In this document: positions 9,721 to 20,662 of the stretch, one piece after another
How positions within the stretch are numbered: the stretch's first letter is position 1
Layout: each line of letters opens with the position of its first letter
NCBI GenBank assembly: GCA_016617855.1
Contig: JAECUM010003646.1
Span: 1-64,000 of the forward strand
DNA from: Megalonaias nervosa
Lineage: Eukaryota > Mollusca > Bivalvia > Unionida > Unionidae
DNA length: 64,000 bases
Reading direction: 5' to 3'
The notes under the pieces: generated by a model
Told to the model about the DNA's origin: nothing
The model's input: the letters and a program-made list of their open reading frames with translations, nothing else
Database searches by the model: none
Program-made: the position numbers and the translations under genes

Positions 9721-9918
9721 CACAGCATTGAGAATTTTATCCTATCTGTAGCACAGTCAATTTTCATGTCAGCGTCATTAAATGTAGCTAACAGTATATA
9801 ATTTGTTTCACACGAAGTCTTTAAAACTAGCTAAGTAGCTCTAGCTACATTTAATGACGCTGACCTGAAAATGTACTGAGTCAGGCCTTCAGATAGGATA
9901 AAACTGACCATGCTGTTG
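9721..9918. repeat. Inverted repeat with arms of about 70-75 bp
   Basis: The left arm (9,721-9,790) contains TTTTATCCTATCTG and GTCAGCGTCATTAAATGTAG. The right arm (9,842-9,918) contains their reverse complements CTACATTTAATGACGCTGAC and CAGATAGGATAAAA. The spacer is about 50 bases. This has the form of a MITE or fold-back element. No transposase is seen. Confidence 0.85.
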
Positions 9919-10053
9919 GCAACGAACTAGCACAACGCCAAAAAGTTCGACATCGTGTACGTGTGTGTGTCTGTCTCTCTCGAAATGTTTTATATGGTGT
10001 GTTCTCAAAAATAGAGAGACCTTAAGTTACTATGTTGTTTTGTTATATATTTG

Positions 10054-10072
10054 ATGTTGTTGTTGTTGTTGT
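10054..10072. repeat. (TTG)n microsatellite
   Basis: Six TTG/TGT triplets in a row. Confidence 0.8.
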
Positions 10073-10324
10073 TTGATTTTCGAACAACTACGTCAGGCAT
10101 AGCAGAAGACAACAAAGGTTTCTTTTTTAAAAGTAGTTCCAAGCGCGTGGACACATTAACTGAGACGACCTGTCTGAGACAACCAGACTGAGATAACAAA
10201 ATTTAGGTTAGCAAAACAGCTAGATTCCTCTGTCGCATGGGTGAGAAATAGAAATATATAACACATATGTAACATATAGGCAAGAAAGAATAATCTTTTC
10301 GAGGCATAAGAAGTTCTTCTTCTT

Positions 10325-10885
10325 CTATTTTCTCCACTTCTTCCACCAGTTCCTCACTTTTCCAATGATTCCTTTCTTCTTCGTCTTTTCATTCTCTGGA
10401 ATCTAGTCAGGATGTCCCATTGCTCTAAATTTTTCCTGCACCTTTATCCAATTCTTGTTAAGTCTGTCAAACCCCTTTCTTCTTTTTGTTTTCTTTGTCC
10501 TTTCTCACTTTTGCCCATGTCTCTTTAATCTTCTTCACTTCTTCTTCCAATACCTTTTCATCATGTCTTCGGCTTTCTTTAACTGGTCTAAGCCCCATTT
10601 GACAAAAGACCATTCTGTAAAATTAAATGTATCTTCCAAAAAGCACCTCACTCTGATGACAACATAAAGGGCCTGCTTCAAGGTGCCTACTCTTACATAC
10701 TTAGGTTGAATGAAACCTCTTAACTTCTATACTTGTTCCTCTATCATGCCTAGCACTTCATCCCTGCCTACTTTCAGACTGTTCGCATAGTGTAGGCTGC
10801 CTGGAAACCTACATTTCTGTTGAAGCCTTTCCACCACATAGGCTCCATCCACCATCCAGTATCAACTGTGTTTTAACACGTTCAT
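10325..10885 (-). pseudogene. Gene X2: charged-helix protein, decayed
   Basis: The minus-strand ATG at 10,885 (MNVLKHS, then a stop) runs to TAG at 10,325-10,327. It aligns along its whole length with X3 (28,265-28,833), including YVVERLQQ, FIQPKYVRVGTLKQA, FNFTEWSFVKWGLDQLKKAE and the basic tail. Several in-frame stops and a shift near 10,560 make it non-functional. Downstream the CCAAAGG-hairpin-CCACTT segment present in X1 and X3 is missing: the stop region passes straight to CTTATGCCTCGAAAAGATTA. Upstream, homology to X3 ends at CAGTCTGGCTACCC (about 10,922), where repeat family R sequence begins, so the promoter and minisatellite are lost. Confidence 0.75.
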
Positions 10886-10924
10886 TTCGAAAGGTGTTCA
10901 CTAGTCAACACGGGTAGCCAGACT

Positions 10925-12720
10925 CAATCAATCAATCAAAAAATTAAAGTCGCCTATGCAAACTATGTGCTTTTGCGACTGGTTTATGCCCGAATGTCAG
11001 GCTGTTTAATTGTTCGCGAATATGAGAATGGTGCCATCACACTCACGCGTTAATGCGCGATGGTCGCGCTTCTTACTTGTCCGGCAGAGGAAAAGAAGGA
11101 AGAGGACTCAGGAAAGGACGCAAACACCGCAGCAATGGACGTCGCCCACGCCCAAAAAACGCCAGACCGCATTTGTTTGTCAAATTCAGTCCAGTATATA
11201 AATGGACATCCTAACGCCAATAATGTGTAAGCCACCTGTGCAATTAATCAAATAGAATAAGTTCCAAAATTTCGTTATTAATTAATATGATTCAACGTTG
11301 GAATTTAGTGTACAAAGTGTACATAAAATTATCTAAAATTTGCCAATCAGTTAAGTCAAGCGACTCATACTTATTGTATCACGCATAGTAAACAAAGTCA
11401 GAAAATTTTGACGGTGGAACCAAAGGGTCAAATTCGTAATACACGATAGAGATATTATCTAAAGAGGTTTTCAAAATGTCAAAAGGAAAACTTCATGCTT
11501 TCAGGCAAAATTGGCAGCCGTATATCTTTTCTGTCTCCCGGCTTCTCCGTTGGTGTGCAGGCTCGTCCGGTGTGCAGGCGACTCCTGTATATGACGACTT
11601 TCCATATCCGTACCATATCTGTTTTAGTGGCAGCTCCACTGGTCTTACGCCTCCCTTTAGTTATAAGAGCAAAGCCTAGTGAAATAACCTCCTATAAACT
11701 CCCTATGGGACTCCCTATGGACGCTACATCATTTAATCAGAATAGAAAGTGTAGTATTCTGTGGTACTTTGTGTGTGTTACTGGCCACGTTGTTCCTTTT
11801 TCCGTATCAGCAGCTAGTTTCAGTGTAGGTTAGCTCGACTTAGCAGTATAGGAATCTACATCTATGGCCACGTTGTTTTCTTTGTTGCTGTTTTGTTCCT
11901 TGTTCTGTGGTCCTTTGTGTGTAGTCCCTTGTTCCCGCCTTTTCCCGCCGGTGCCCCTTTCACCGCGCTCCCGGTACGCCGATCTTGCTTGCTCGATGTC
12001 CTCTGCCTGAGTGTTGTTGATTTGTTGATGGAGCCAGACTTGACTTGACTTTGAAATTATAGAGGCGTGCGCACATACTCTGCACGTGCTTCTGGTTAAT
12101 GTCTGCAGGGCAGACTGCTAAATATCCTTGGGGAAGGAATCAGTGCCTCATCCCCTAGGCAGTAATGCTTTCAAAGAAAGCTGCTAAATAGCCTTAGTTA
12201 TGTTTCATAGTCGTGGGACAATAAGCCCCATTCGACTACACTAGCTGGTATTGACTTGGGTACTGACGTTTAAAGTGCAGAACTTTTAAAACCCATCAGC
12301 ACACTCCTCAGTAAACGACGAGACTCATTGGCATGCAGGTATTTCCGGGCTATCATTCTTCATCCCGAAGGGTCTCCAGCCCGCATATGCAGCATGTTAT
12401 ACCATGCACCCACATGCCACGACCATATCACCAGCTAGGGGCTAATTGCTTGAGTGGGAATAGACCCAACACGCACACAAGTATAAATGGAAATCCAGTC
12501 TACAGCAATACCAGGTGTCAACCAAAGCAGTATAAGACGTCAGTCGCGATTGGTCAGCGACTATGACGTCTCATCGGGTCACCTGGTGTATGGACGGGTG
12601 GAAATCGTTCCACATCTCCGTCCATGTACAAAAGGCCGAGTAAGGAAAAGGAGGAAGAGGATCTCGGCAGTCGGTGCGATGAAGCAATGAACGTCGTGTA
12701 CGCCCCAAAACGCCCATCCG
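10925..12720. repeat. Dispersed repeat family R, copy 1, with flanking related blocks
   Basis: Bases 11,225-12,050 match 41,590-42,480 in the same orientation (CTGTGCAATTA, GAATTTAGTGTACAA, GTGTAC, ATCACGCATA, TTTGACGGTGG against TTTGATGGTGG, AAAGAGGTTTT, CAAAAGGAAAAC, TTCAGGCAA). The block 12,055-12,340 resembles 42,500-42,660 and 41,300-41,420 (hairpin of the TCGC...GCGA type, then GGGCAGACTGCTAAATAT, then a GGGGAAGGAATCAGTGCCTC-like stretch). Bases 11,085-11,170 and 12,640-12,720 resemble each other (AGGAAAAG-AGGAAGAGGA, AGCAATG-ACGTCG, ACGCCC). No protein is recognised, so the family is probably non-autonomous. Confidence 0.55.
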
Positions 12721-13137
12721 TACTTATTTCAAATTCCTTCCAGTTTATTAAGAGTTGGTGGGGCTTTGATTGTACGGCACACTGTTTTTTTTTTATGGTA
12801 TACAGTTTGCGACCCTTGGTACATAAATCCCATTCTGTTTGCCATTTTGCAACGATTTGTTTTAGATATCATGTTGTATAACTCTGGAATGCTGTAGTCA
12901 ATGTGAGTGTAGTTTGCGCTATTAAGTTGCATTTTAGCTGCTAAGTCAGCTTTGTCATTTCCCGGTATATTAATATGGGATGGCACCCACATGAATTCTA
13001 TAATTTGGTCTTGATTTAGCATATTTTTTAGAAGCAATCTTGTTTCTTTTAAGAAATTTTCCCTTCCAGTTGCATTTCCGGTTTTCAGGGAGTATAAAAC
13101 GCTAAGCGAATCGCTAATTATTAGCGTTTTGGGGAAC

Positions 13138-14037
13138 TTAACGATTGTCTGCCAATTTGATTGCTTCTAATATAGCCCAGAATTCTGCTGTATATATAGA
13201 GCAGTTATCAGGTAGTCTTGATCCATGTTCTTCATTTATCTCCGATAAGGTAAGGGCAGCAGCGGTTTTGTATGGGTTGTTTGTTTTTGATCCATCAGTG
13301 TAAATTTTGATATAATCTTTGTACTTGGTTTGAATTATTGTTAACACTTTGGATCTTATCTCTAGCGGGCTATCTAGTTTAGAGCCAAAGGTTTTCGCTA
13401 GGAGATTAATGGTGGGTTTTTGGCATGTCCAAGGGGTAGAGTCTGGGTACTTGGTGGTTTCCGTTTGGAGCTCTTTTATATTTAGTTTTTTACTTAATTG
13501 ATGTATCTTCTTTGCCGATGGTGGGTTCGGAACGAGTTTCTTACTGAATGGGACATTGCATCTATTGATGATGTTTCTCGTAGGGTGTGAGGGATCATGT
13601 ACTGAGACTCTCACTGCATATCTTAAGATCAACTCTTCTCTTCTCAATGCGAGTGGTGTCTCACCTGTGAGGAGTTGCTTTTCTTCTTTGGATGTGTTTG
13701 GTAGGGAGCCTGTACATATTCTTAACGCCTTGGTTTGGATTATGTGCAATTGTTTAAGGAGTGTTTGTTTTGCTGATGCGTAAATCTGGCACCTGTAGTC
13801 CAGTTTCGATCTAATAAAGACCCTGTAGAGCATCAAAAGTGTGTCCTGATCAGCTCCCCATTTCACACCTTTAATGTTTTTAAGGAGATTAAGGTCACCG
13901 CTACAGTTCCGGACTAGTTCTGTAATGTTATATTTCAATGTAAGATGTTGATCAAAGTGCATGGTAAAAAATTTTGCTACCTTCTCAAATTTGATAATTT
14001 CGCCTTGTATGAATAGGGTGGGTGGGGGATGTATCAT
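13138..14037 (-). pseudogene. LINE copy A: RT thumb/connection and RNase H fragment
   Basis: The longest open frame in the window (299 codons). The N-terminal 130 residues are the region after the RT palm (KVAKFFTMHFD, LDYRCQIYASA, IQTKALRICTGS), typical of non-LTR polymerases. A linker precedes RNase H, which begins near residue 245 (IKIYTDGSKTNN) and reaches the second acidic motif (CSIYTAEFWAILEAIKLA). The frame ends there, and the rest of RNase H continues in another frame at 13,037-12,729. Relative copy B (43.8-50.1 kb) has the same layout. Confidence 0.85.
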
Positions 14038-15265
14038 GTACCTAGGTTTAGGGGAGAATAAAACTCCTGTTGTTTTCCCTTTTGATAGTTTAAATCCCCA
14101 TCTATCTGCCTATTTGACAATTTTTGTCAAATTTGTTTGTAGATCAACGATGAGTTGTTGGATGGTTGAATTACCTGCTTTCCATATGCCGCTGTCGTCA
14201 GCAAACTGCGATAAGTCGATTTTGTTAAGGTCGACAGCATGTTCTAGGTCGTTGATCATAATGTTGAAATGGGTTGCGCTTAAGACACTTCCTTTCGGGG
14301 TACCGTTCTCGAGTTCATAAATTTCGGAATACTGGTTCCCTATTTTGGTTTTAATCTGTCTTCCTTTTAGGAAATTATGGATCCATTTATGAATACGGAT
14401 ATTTACCCCGTAATGATTTAATTTGGCGATAAGTCCGTCAGTCCAAACTAGGTCGATAGCTTTCCCTAGGTCAAGAAAAATCGCTATGAGATGCCGATCG
14501 CATTTTCGTTTAGCATTAAATGCTAGTTTAATGCGAGATTCAAGCCTCGCTAGTTGGTCTAAGGTGGATCTTTTGTTACGGAAGCCGCTTTAGTTTTGGG
14601 AGATCAGGTTGTTGCTTTCCAGATGATGTTTCAATCTGTTGTTGAGCATAGTCTCCATCACTTGCTTATAGTGTCAGTGAGTGAGATTGGTCTGTACGAT
14701 GATATTTCTGTGGGGTCCTTTCCGGCTTTTGGAACTGGGATGACTACTGCTTGTTTCCATTTAGTAGGGATCTGTCCTGTTTTCCATGATTGATTTATTC
14801 GATTTAATAAGCTGCTTTCGGTATTTGGAGGGATGTTTTTTTATATATTTCGTATCCTAGATTATCCTCTCCTGATGAGGTTGATTGTTTATTCTAATAA
14901 CTATTTTCCATTCATAATAGAAAAATCAGCATTGAGCGGGCTGTATTTGTTATCCAGGTCTGTGTGGAAATGGAGTGTTTTTGTTGTACCATTTTCCGAT
15001 GTGCTTGGAATTTCCCTGAATGATTATTATTACTGCTCATGGCTGCAAAATAGTTTGCCAGATGGTTTGCCTTTTCTTTATTAGTTGTCATTCCTTGGAT
15101 ATTGGGCATGCTGTATGCAGCTTTGCCTTTCATGGATTACATCTGGTTCCAGACTCGCTTGGAATTGCATTTTTTGAGGTCAGTGGTAGAACAGTATTCA
15201 TGCCATGTTGTTTCCTTTGCCTTGCGGATTACTAGTTTGGTTTGTTTTTCTTTAGATCTGTATTC

Positions 15266-15640
15266 TTAGTAATCTGTTGATTTGCCTGTGTGTCGGACTT
15301 TGTTCAGGGCCTTCTTTTTCTCTTTGATTATGTTACTGCACTCATCATTCCACCATGGGATTGACGGTTTTGTAAGGGAATTGTTCTCTTTTCCTGTTTG
15401 GGAGATACTTTTTGTGGCAACTGCATTTATTACGTCTAGAATGTTTTGGTTGAATTTCTCAATGCCATCATCCTGTATATGTTCTTCGGATACGCTGGTA
15501 AGTAGAGAGTTGAACATGTGCCAGTCGGCTTTATCCAGTCTCCATTTGGGAAGTTTAGAGGAGTTAGTTATTGGGTGGGTGAGATTGACGGTGATGTGAA
15601 TAGGAAAGTGGTCGCTTCCTAACGTGGTTCCTCGATCCAC
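15266..15640 (-). pseudogene. LINE copy A: endonuclease C-terminal fragment
   Basis: The frame opens with GTTLGSDHFPIHITV, the conserved C-terminal motif of APE-type endonucleases with catalytic Asp-His. The spacer to RT follows, with PSIPWWNDECSNIIKEKKKA, a pattern common in Jockey-superfamily polyproteins. The part upstream to 16,030 has CGDFNAHSKRWGG (about 15,830) with stops. Confidence 0.8.
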
Positions 15641-16213
15641 GTCCTAGTTAATCAAGGTGGCTAAGTTTGGAGTGCTGATTGTTAGGTCTAATGCGAATAA
15701 GGAGCCATCCTCTGGGATAATCCTAGTTTTGGTTCCGTCACTAAGTATTACTAGGTTATTGTTGAATACTCATTCCTCGATCACAGAACCTCGTTTGTTT
15801 AGGCAGGTTCCTCCCCATCGTTTGCTGTGTGCATTGAAATCGCCACAAACTATGTACCCATTTGCAGATCTGGTTATCTGGTCATAGTTTCGGGGTGAAA
15901 CATTTTAGGTTTTTCCATGTCCATAGATATTGAAGATTTCTATACTGGTCTGTCCTATGTGGACTACTATTGACTGATATTCTAAAGTTATTGGGAGAAT
16001 TCCGTCAGAGAGAATGGGTTTGATTGTTGTTTAAAGGTTGTATTTGGGAGTAAGTCGCTGACAAAGATGGCAAGATGGCTCCTCCATTTTCAATGTCCCT
16101 CATAGCATATTTGCACGTTGAATATTGCTTATAGACACACTTCTATTTTTTAACATAAAGACACAAATTTTGTTGGCAATTGAATTAGTATGTCTTTTCT
16201 AGAGTGTTGGGGT

Positions 16214-16229
16214 AGCCCTGAAAAGGGCT
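16214..16229 (-). terminator. Histone-mRNA-type 3' stem-loop at the end of copy C
   Basis: On the minus strand, AGCCCTTTTCAGGGCT: a perfect 6-bp stem with a TTTC loop, followed by ACCCCAA (the histone hairpin is followed by ACCCA) and then CTCTAGAAAAGACAT. Identical hairpin to 71-86. It lies about 215 bases past the stop of the small gene at 16,445-16,633. The preceding protease gene has its own AATAAA. Confidence 0.65.
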
Positions 16230-16382
16230 GTTTTTGTTGATGGGGGAGCAATCTTTTACTGTCTAAGATTGCTTCCCCGTCTGGCGGTAGGCTTTCCTAC
16301 AGGATACGGTCTGCTTCTGCGGAAAAAGAAGGAGAACTCCTTGGTGTCTACTCAGCAGTCCACAAAACCTCTGTCTGGTTCC

Positions 16383-16435
16383 TGCTGCTGTTGCTGCTGC
16401 TCTTGTTGTTGTTGTTGCTGTTATCTTTGCTGCTT
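16383..16435. repeat. CTG/TTG triplet repeat
   Basis: A mixed CTG and TTG run. On the minus strand it reads as a CAA/CAG run in the 3' region of the small terminal gene; in one frame it would encode glutamines interrupted by stops. Confidence 0.8.
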
Positions 16436-16444
16436 CTGAAGTCT

Positions 16445-16633
16445 CTACTTCTCCGTCCACTCTTCTTGTTCTTTCTTGATTTCTTCTCTGAAGAGTTCTT
16501 CTATCAGGTCTTCGGTCACTTTGAACATCCTGAAGTTCTCTATCTCTTCAGGCTTCGGTATCAGGTTTTGCCTGACACAATGTAAATTTACGTAAGCTTC
16601 GTTCAGCTTGGCTAGTCTGGAATGCATATTCAT
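16445..16633 (-). CDS. Copy C terminal gene: small charged-helix protein
   Basis: A CATATAAAG TATA box at 16,679-16,687 (minus strand) precedes the ATG at 16,633 by about 45 bases. The frame gives 62 residues (MNMHSRLAKLNEAYVNLH to EEIKKEQEEWTEK). A shorter frame from an upstream CCATGG is also possible. The C-terminal half is a charged helix in which EDLIEELFREEIKKEQEEW resembles EDLMRKVLEEEVKKIKETW of gene X1. The frame may once have continued through the glutamine-rich stretch, as stop codons follow. It is transcribed with the other genes of the element and ends with the histone-type hairpin. Function unknown. Confidence 0.45.
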   Translation of the reverse strand: MNMHSRLAKLNEAYVNLHCVRQNLIPKPEEIENFRMFKVTEDLIEELFREEIKKEQEEWTEK

Positions 16634-16678
16634 AGGTTGACGAGTCGACCATGGATGGCCAGACTGGAGACTACCCCG

Positions 16679-16687
16679 CTTTATATG
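16679..16687 (-). promoter_or_regulatory. TATA box of the copy C terminal gene
   Basis: CATATAAAG on the minus strand, about 45 bases before the chosen ATG at 16,633. Confidence 0.4.
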
Positions 16688-16860
16688 GTTCAAACGCGGA
16701 CGCAATAGAAAACATTCCTACTGGGTTTTTGTTGAGTCGGAACGCTATGACAGCTAATGTCATGGTGAGGGATAGAGAGAAGTCAAAGAGCATATATTCA
16801 CAGTGTTTTTGAAAACAAACGACAGACACATTTTTTTTTCTTCTCCAAAACACAACATTT

Positions 16861-16866
16861 TTTATT
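16861..16866 (-). terminator. Poly(A) signal after the protease gene
   Basis: AATAAA on the minus strand, 37 bases after the protease stop codon. It is followed by a T/G-rich stretch (GTTGTGTTTTGG) of the downstream-element type. Confidence 0.55.
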
Positions 16867-16902
16867 CAACAAACAACTAACCATTAACAATTAACAATAA
16901 TA

Positions 16903-17468
16903 TCAAACAAACCTTTTTTGACAAGGCTGACAACGTTGTGAAGTCAAGCAAGATTTCCATTGATGGAAGTCATTGGCCCATTGATGTACACTACGTTTCC
17001 TAGCTAAAGTCAAAAGATAGCCATAATGGTCACAAAACCATCGATCTACTTTCTCATCGTTTCTAGAAGAGTTACGATAAAAATAAGTCACTAAATGTTC
17101 TAAAGGATATCCAAGACTGCGTTGATGAAGAAAATACACACAAAATTGTCCACACACCATGGAATCTGTGCCTTGTAATTTCACATTATTGCATCGTGTC
17201 GTCTTTGCATTTTTCTCATAAAGTCGATGCTGTCTTCTTCCAAAGGGGGTAATACATACGAATCAAAATACTCCACATAATCCTCTTTAGGGAAGTAGAC
17301 GGCGACCCAGTGGGTTTCTGGGAGATGCGTGTCGTCCGTGTTGATGAAATAAGCTTAATGGTCTTGATGTTTGCGATCAGGCAGTTCATCTTTAGCGCTC
17401 ACCACAGGATTCCAAGAGGCAGTATACGAACTGTTATTTAAAACGTAATAAAGTTCCCAGGTATCCAT
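16903..17468 (-). pseudogene. Adenain-like cysteine protease, broken
   Basis: Known role of the family: the virion maturation protease of adenoviruses and Polintons, cutting precursor proteins often after Gly-Gly. ATG at 17,468 (MDTWELYYVLNN). The catalytic His is in ETHWVAVYF (about 17,318-17,290), the acidic partner in EYFDSYVLPP (about 17,270), and the nucleophile Cys in DSMVCGQFCVYF (about 17,165-17,130). About 188 residues, near the usual 190-210. Two lesions are seen: an in-frame TAA near 17,354-17,356 and a frameshift near 17,185-17,200, just before the cysteine block. The Gly-Gly sites in the proteins at 22,959-23,960 are likely former substrates. Confidence 0.85.
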
Positions 17469-17485
17469 TTTTCCTGTTGCTTTTA

Positions 17486-17989
17486 TCACAGGTAATGATA
17501 AGTCATCAATTCAATTCTGACTTTTTGTTTGAAAATATCTGACAAGTAACCGTTACTTCGCTTCGTCTCCCCACTCTGGGCTAAGACAGCCTCGATGCGA
17601 TAGATCTCTAGAGTAGTCACTGGAGAGCAGGAATAATCACGCAAGCCTTTATACCACTCATGGAACACTGCTTCTTCTGAGATGAGATTCCAAGCGTCGT
17701 CCAGATACTCGTCCAGTTTTTCTTCTTTGCTCATAATCAGACATTTATGGTGCTGAATTTGACTGGGATGATCGTTTTCACATACATAGCAATCTTTCTT
17801 GGTCAATTCCGTAAATTTATCCGCCAGATGTTTGGCTAAATAGGACACTAAATGTTGCACTTGTTTTGGCCATCTGGACGTGACCACCTCGTCCTCTTCG
17901 TCTTTGTCTTGGGGTTCTGCTTTCACAGTATCCTCTCATTTCATTTCCAAAGATTCTCCACCATTCAAAGAGGGATAAGAGTCCTCCAT
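17486..17989 (-). pseudogene. Unnamed Polinton protein between capsid and protease
   Basis: ATG at 17,989, six bases past the capsid stop. TGA at 17,936-17,938 interrupts the frame after 17 codons and the rest is open to 17,486 (about 168 residues in all). The N-terminal part is acidic (DKDEEDEVV). CYVCENDHPSQIQHHKC (about 17,795-17,745) has Cys and His spaced like a small zinc-binding site. The end is helical. The copy B homologue at 7,627 shares the Cys-x2-Cys-x2-DHPS element. I do not recognise a function. Position and conservation suggest a structural or regulatory protein of the element. Confidence 0.6.
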
Positions 17990-17994
17990 AGTTT

Positions 17995-19292
17995 CTAATA
18001 GTCTAGAATGACTTCTCTCAAACTGTTGATTTCGATGGCATTATCGAATTCGGCATACAGGATGACGTTCACCGTCTCGGCGAGAGCTTCTGCAAACTGA
18101 AGTTCCACACGCAGTTGACCGGATTTTATAGGGTGGAAATGTCCCTCGTCGCTGCCTTGGTCTGGAGTAAAATCAAAGGCCCACAAAGTGTAACCTTCTA
18201 CATAATCTTCGTACGTAATGCCGTGACTGGTGTTGGTTCCTAGCCGTCCGGTAGCTTCGTACAGGGACAAGTAAGATCTCAAGTAATTCTTCTGGGTAAA
18301 GTTAGGTTCGAAGGGTCTGGTACACAAGGTCACTTCGATCTTGGACACTCTGTAGTGTTTAAACTGGAAAGGATTTTGATCGAGGGCTCCGTTGAGGGCA
18401 GCATTGCTCACAATGCCAACGATTAAACGTTTGGGTAACTGTTTTTGGAACGGATGATCTTCGATCTTGGATCGGAGTCCAGCAGCAATGGTGAAAGTTT
18501 TCACTTCTACGCGCCGTATCGGATTCTTGGCAGTCGTTCTGCTCAACGTGTGACTGATGTCGTTTCCCGCTTTAGGTAACACTTCTACTCGCCGCACGTA
18601 AAGTCTGGCTTCATGGATGGTGGTTTTGTACTCGTTGGCATGAACCATCAAATGGAAAGCGACGCTGCTTCGATTGAGTCTCAGGCGAATATCCGTTAAG
18701 CAAATATTTGTCTTTCATCGACATGTCGAAACACAAACGATCCATCAGTTCTAAACTACGTCCTTGCAGAATTTTCCTTCGACGGTCGTTAAAGCCCACA
18801 TTGTGAGGATTGTCATCTGCTGTTAGGGCTGTGTCGTTAAACGTGTCTTCACCTGCCGTGTCAGGTTTCCATACCACGCAAGCATCCAGATGAGTGTTCT
18901 TGGCCTCTTTTCCGTACGTCAAGAGCTTTTCCAGGTACGCTCGGTAAGGGTAAGTATCCATACTGCTGCTGACCAGTTTGTTATTCAAGTACAAATCCAC
19001 TTCGCTGATCAAGGAATGCATGAAATTGTTGACGGGAGCTACTCTAGCATCGGCTCCCGGATTGATGTTGTCCGTTTTGATCACTTTCAGTTTCAGATAC
19101 AAGTAACTGCTATTCAGATCGATGTAATCTTTGGGCTGTCCTTTGATTTCAAACTCGATGGAGCTGAATCCGTCAATGAGGAGACGGGATGAAATTCTAC
19201 CCCTTGGGATTCTTGATCGTCATCATGGTGGGTGGCATGGCAAACAGATCCAGTTCCGACTTATTACAAGCGCAAGACTCTCGGTGCAACAT
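17995..19292 (-). pseudogene. Major capsid protein (double jelly-roll, hexon-like), frameshifted
   Basis: ATG at 19,292 (MLHRESCACNKSELDLF) and stop at 17,995: about 432 residues, as expected for adintovirus/Polinton capsids, which metazoan genomes often annotate as F54H12.2-like. Conserved parts include KDYIDL before 19,102, NNFMHSLISEVDLYLNNKL and DTYPYRAYLEKLLTYGKEA (about 19,025-18,905), LCTRPFEPNF, and SGQLRVELQFAEAL near the end. The reading passes through three frames. The first frame stops at TAG near 19,197, and another change falls near 19,165. The third break is at about 18,680-18,695, between the open frames 19,102-18,611 and 18,651-17,995. The gene cannot make a capsid as it stands. 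Confidence 0.9.
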
Positions 19293-19486
19293 TTTCTCTC
19301 TGTGATTTTTCTTAATAATCAAATATGTCTAAGTCTCGGACGGTTCTTCTTTTCTTAGTCTTTCTAGCTAAGAAATGTGAAGTCCTCTGAAGGGGTACCT
19401 TCGTCGTCTTTTTCTGCCTTGTCCCTGCTGTGGCGTCAGTGATGCGGGAATGCCTGACTGGTAGAGTCCGTGGCATTTATAGGAGT

Positions 19487-19736
19487 TTATCGTCGACCCA
19501 AAATGCCTTTGCCCGTTTGAAGCAAGACATTTTTGCCTGCTCTCAAGAAATCTTTTTTTGGGTTTTGTTTGTTGATGATGACATTTTGGAGAAATTCTTT
19601 GCCTTGCGTCAAAGCGGCATCTTTCAAGGCGTGAAATCCCCGTGTCACCATCGGTTTCAAAACGGGGCCACTGAACGAAAGGTTATTTTAGCATATCTCC
19701 AAAAGCTGTCGAGCGTCCTTGGTACACAGGATACAT
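19487..19736 (-). pseudogene. Small pVI/core-like virion protein, frameshifted
   Basis: ATG at 19,736 gives MYPVYQGRSTAFGDMLK and then a stop. After a shift the frame GFHALKDAALTQGKEFLQNV to TGKGILGR runs to TAA at 19,487-19,489. This MYPVYQG-type start followed by a Lys/Gly-rich helical segment is a regular small gene beside the capsid gene in Polintons, compared by others with adenovirus pVI or pX. It lies 14 bases after the penton stop. The copy B homologue at 5,957-6,390 preserves the same segment. Confidence 0.6.
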
Positions 19737-19749
19737 GAATGACAAGGGG

Positions 19750-20662
19750 TCAAAGTAATCGTTTTCGAGAATGGAGTTTCACTGTGACTTTCCCTTTGGT
19801 GAATGGAATATTTTGTCCCAGATCTCCTTTTATAGTAATGTTGACAGTGTCCAAATACGACTTACTGAAGGGCAAATAGTGAGGATTTACAAATTCGCGG
19901 TGAACGTGATAGGTGTTTCCACTTTCCTCGTCAGCGTCCGTGACAGGATCCACTTTGAAAGGAATGACACGCAGTAACGGTACGGAGGTGTGTCCCACCA
20001 CGTTGTACTCCACCACATCGGAGTAAACAAAAATTAAATTCAGTCCTTGGTTCATTTCTACAGGGATTCGAAAATATTTCGCAAAATCTAAGTTGCCGGT
20101 AATGGGTGGTATTTCGTTTTTAATCTTGATCAACTTGGGGTCTCCACCTAAAATGTCAAACAATTCAGGACAAAATGTAATGGCCAATACTTTGTCCTCT
20201 GAAAATTTGATCATTAGGGGACGAGCTATTTTGTGGTATTCGATCGTGACACTTTTTCTTGCTTTCTCCAAGGCTTTGCCAAACACGACATTGAACTTGT
20301 CAGCAATCGCGTTCGCCAAATGTTGACCACTAAAATAATAGGCTGGGGAAATTTTCAACCGATATGTGGTCCGTTTAGTTTTGGGGTCTTGTGTTTTCAT
20401 AGAGTCACCAAAAGTGACGCGTTCATCCAAGTTTTGTTGCACTTGCTCGTCATTAACTTCCACCGTAAAAAGTGTTTTGATTTTCAATGATGCTTTTGAT
20501 TTGTGTAGGGCGAATCATTTCCACTAAAACCACTTCCCAATGGGCTTCGTGATCCAGTTGGATAGCCTGAGGTAATTTGGCCGTGTAACAGCATAAGGTG
20601 TTTTTGGGAAACACCTCCATGGAACTGTCACTGGGTAACGTTAAGTAAAATTGGTTGTTCAT
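19750..20662 (-). pseudogene. Penton-type minor capsid protein, frameshifted
   Basis: Known role of the family: the single jelly-roll vertex protein of Polintons and adintoviruses. ATG at 20,662 (MNNQFYLTLPSDSSMEVFP) overlaps the stop of the membrane protein gene as ATGA. The first frame runs to 20,453. From about 20,487 the rest is open to 19,750 (KISPAYYFSGQHLANAI, FSEDKVLAITFCPELFDILG, VGHTSVPLLRVIPF, GKVTVKLHSRK). About 304 residues in all. One frameshift lies in the 20,453-20,487 overlap. Everything after the break is intact, which suggests recent inactivation of this gene. Confidence 0.88.

Larger units (their letters stand above)
12729..16050 (-). mobile_element. Decayed LINE (APE endonuclease, RT, RNase H), copy A
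   Basis: Minus-strand order is endonuclease (about 16,030-15,270), reverse transcriptase (about 14,870-14,040), connection region and RNase H (14,037-12,729). Visible motifs are GSDHFPI of the APE endonuclease (about 15,600), QFADDSG of the RT active site (about 14,193-14,210), IYTDGSK and SIYTAEF of RNase H (about 13,310-13,180), and WVPSH-x4-GNDKADLAA (about 12,990-12,940). The domain set fits the Jockey/I superfamily. The 5' end is cut within the endonuclease, next to Polinton copy C. The 3' end stops after RNase H, where family R sequence begins. There are many stops and shifts. Confidence 0.9.

Noticed and set aside
16263..16460. Thr/Ala/Arg-rich minus-strand ORF over the CTG repeat
   Set aside because: No start context. 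It overlaps the end of the small terminal gene in another frame and is probably a triplet-repeat artefact, although a former continuation of the terminal gene cannot be excluded.
18890..19192. 100-codon plus-strand ORF
   Set aside because: Antisense to the major capsid gene, which has the recognised domains.
19430..19738. Plus-strand ORF conserved with the minus-strand ORF at 6,047-6,241
   Set aside because: Both are antisense to the pVI-like gene of copies C and B. The similarity reflects the real gene on the other strand, which reads through with the expected start.
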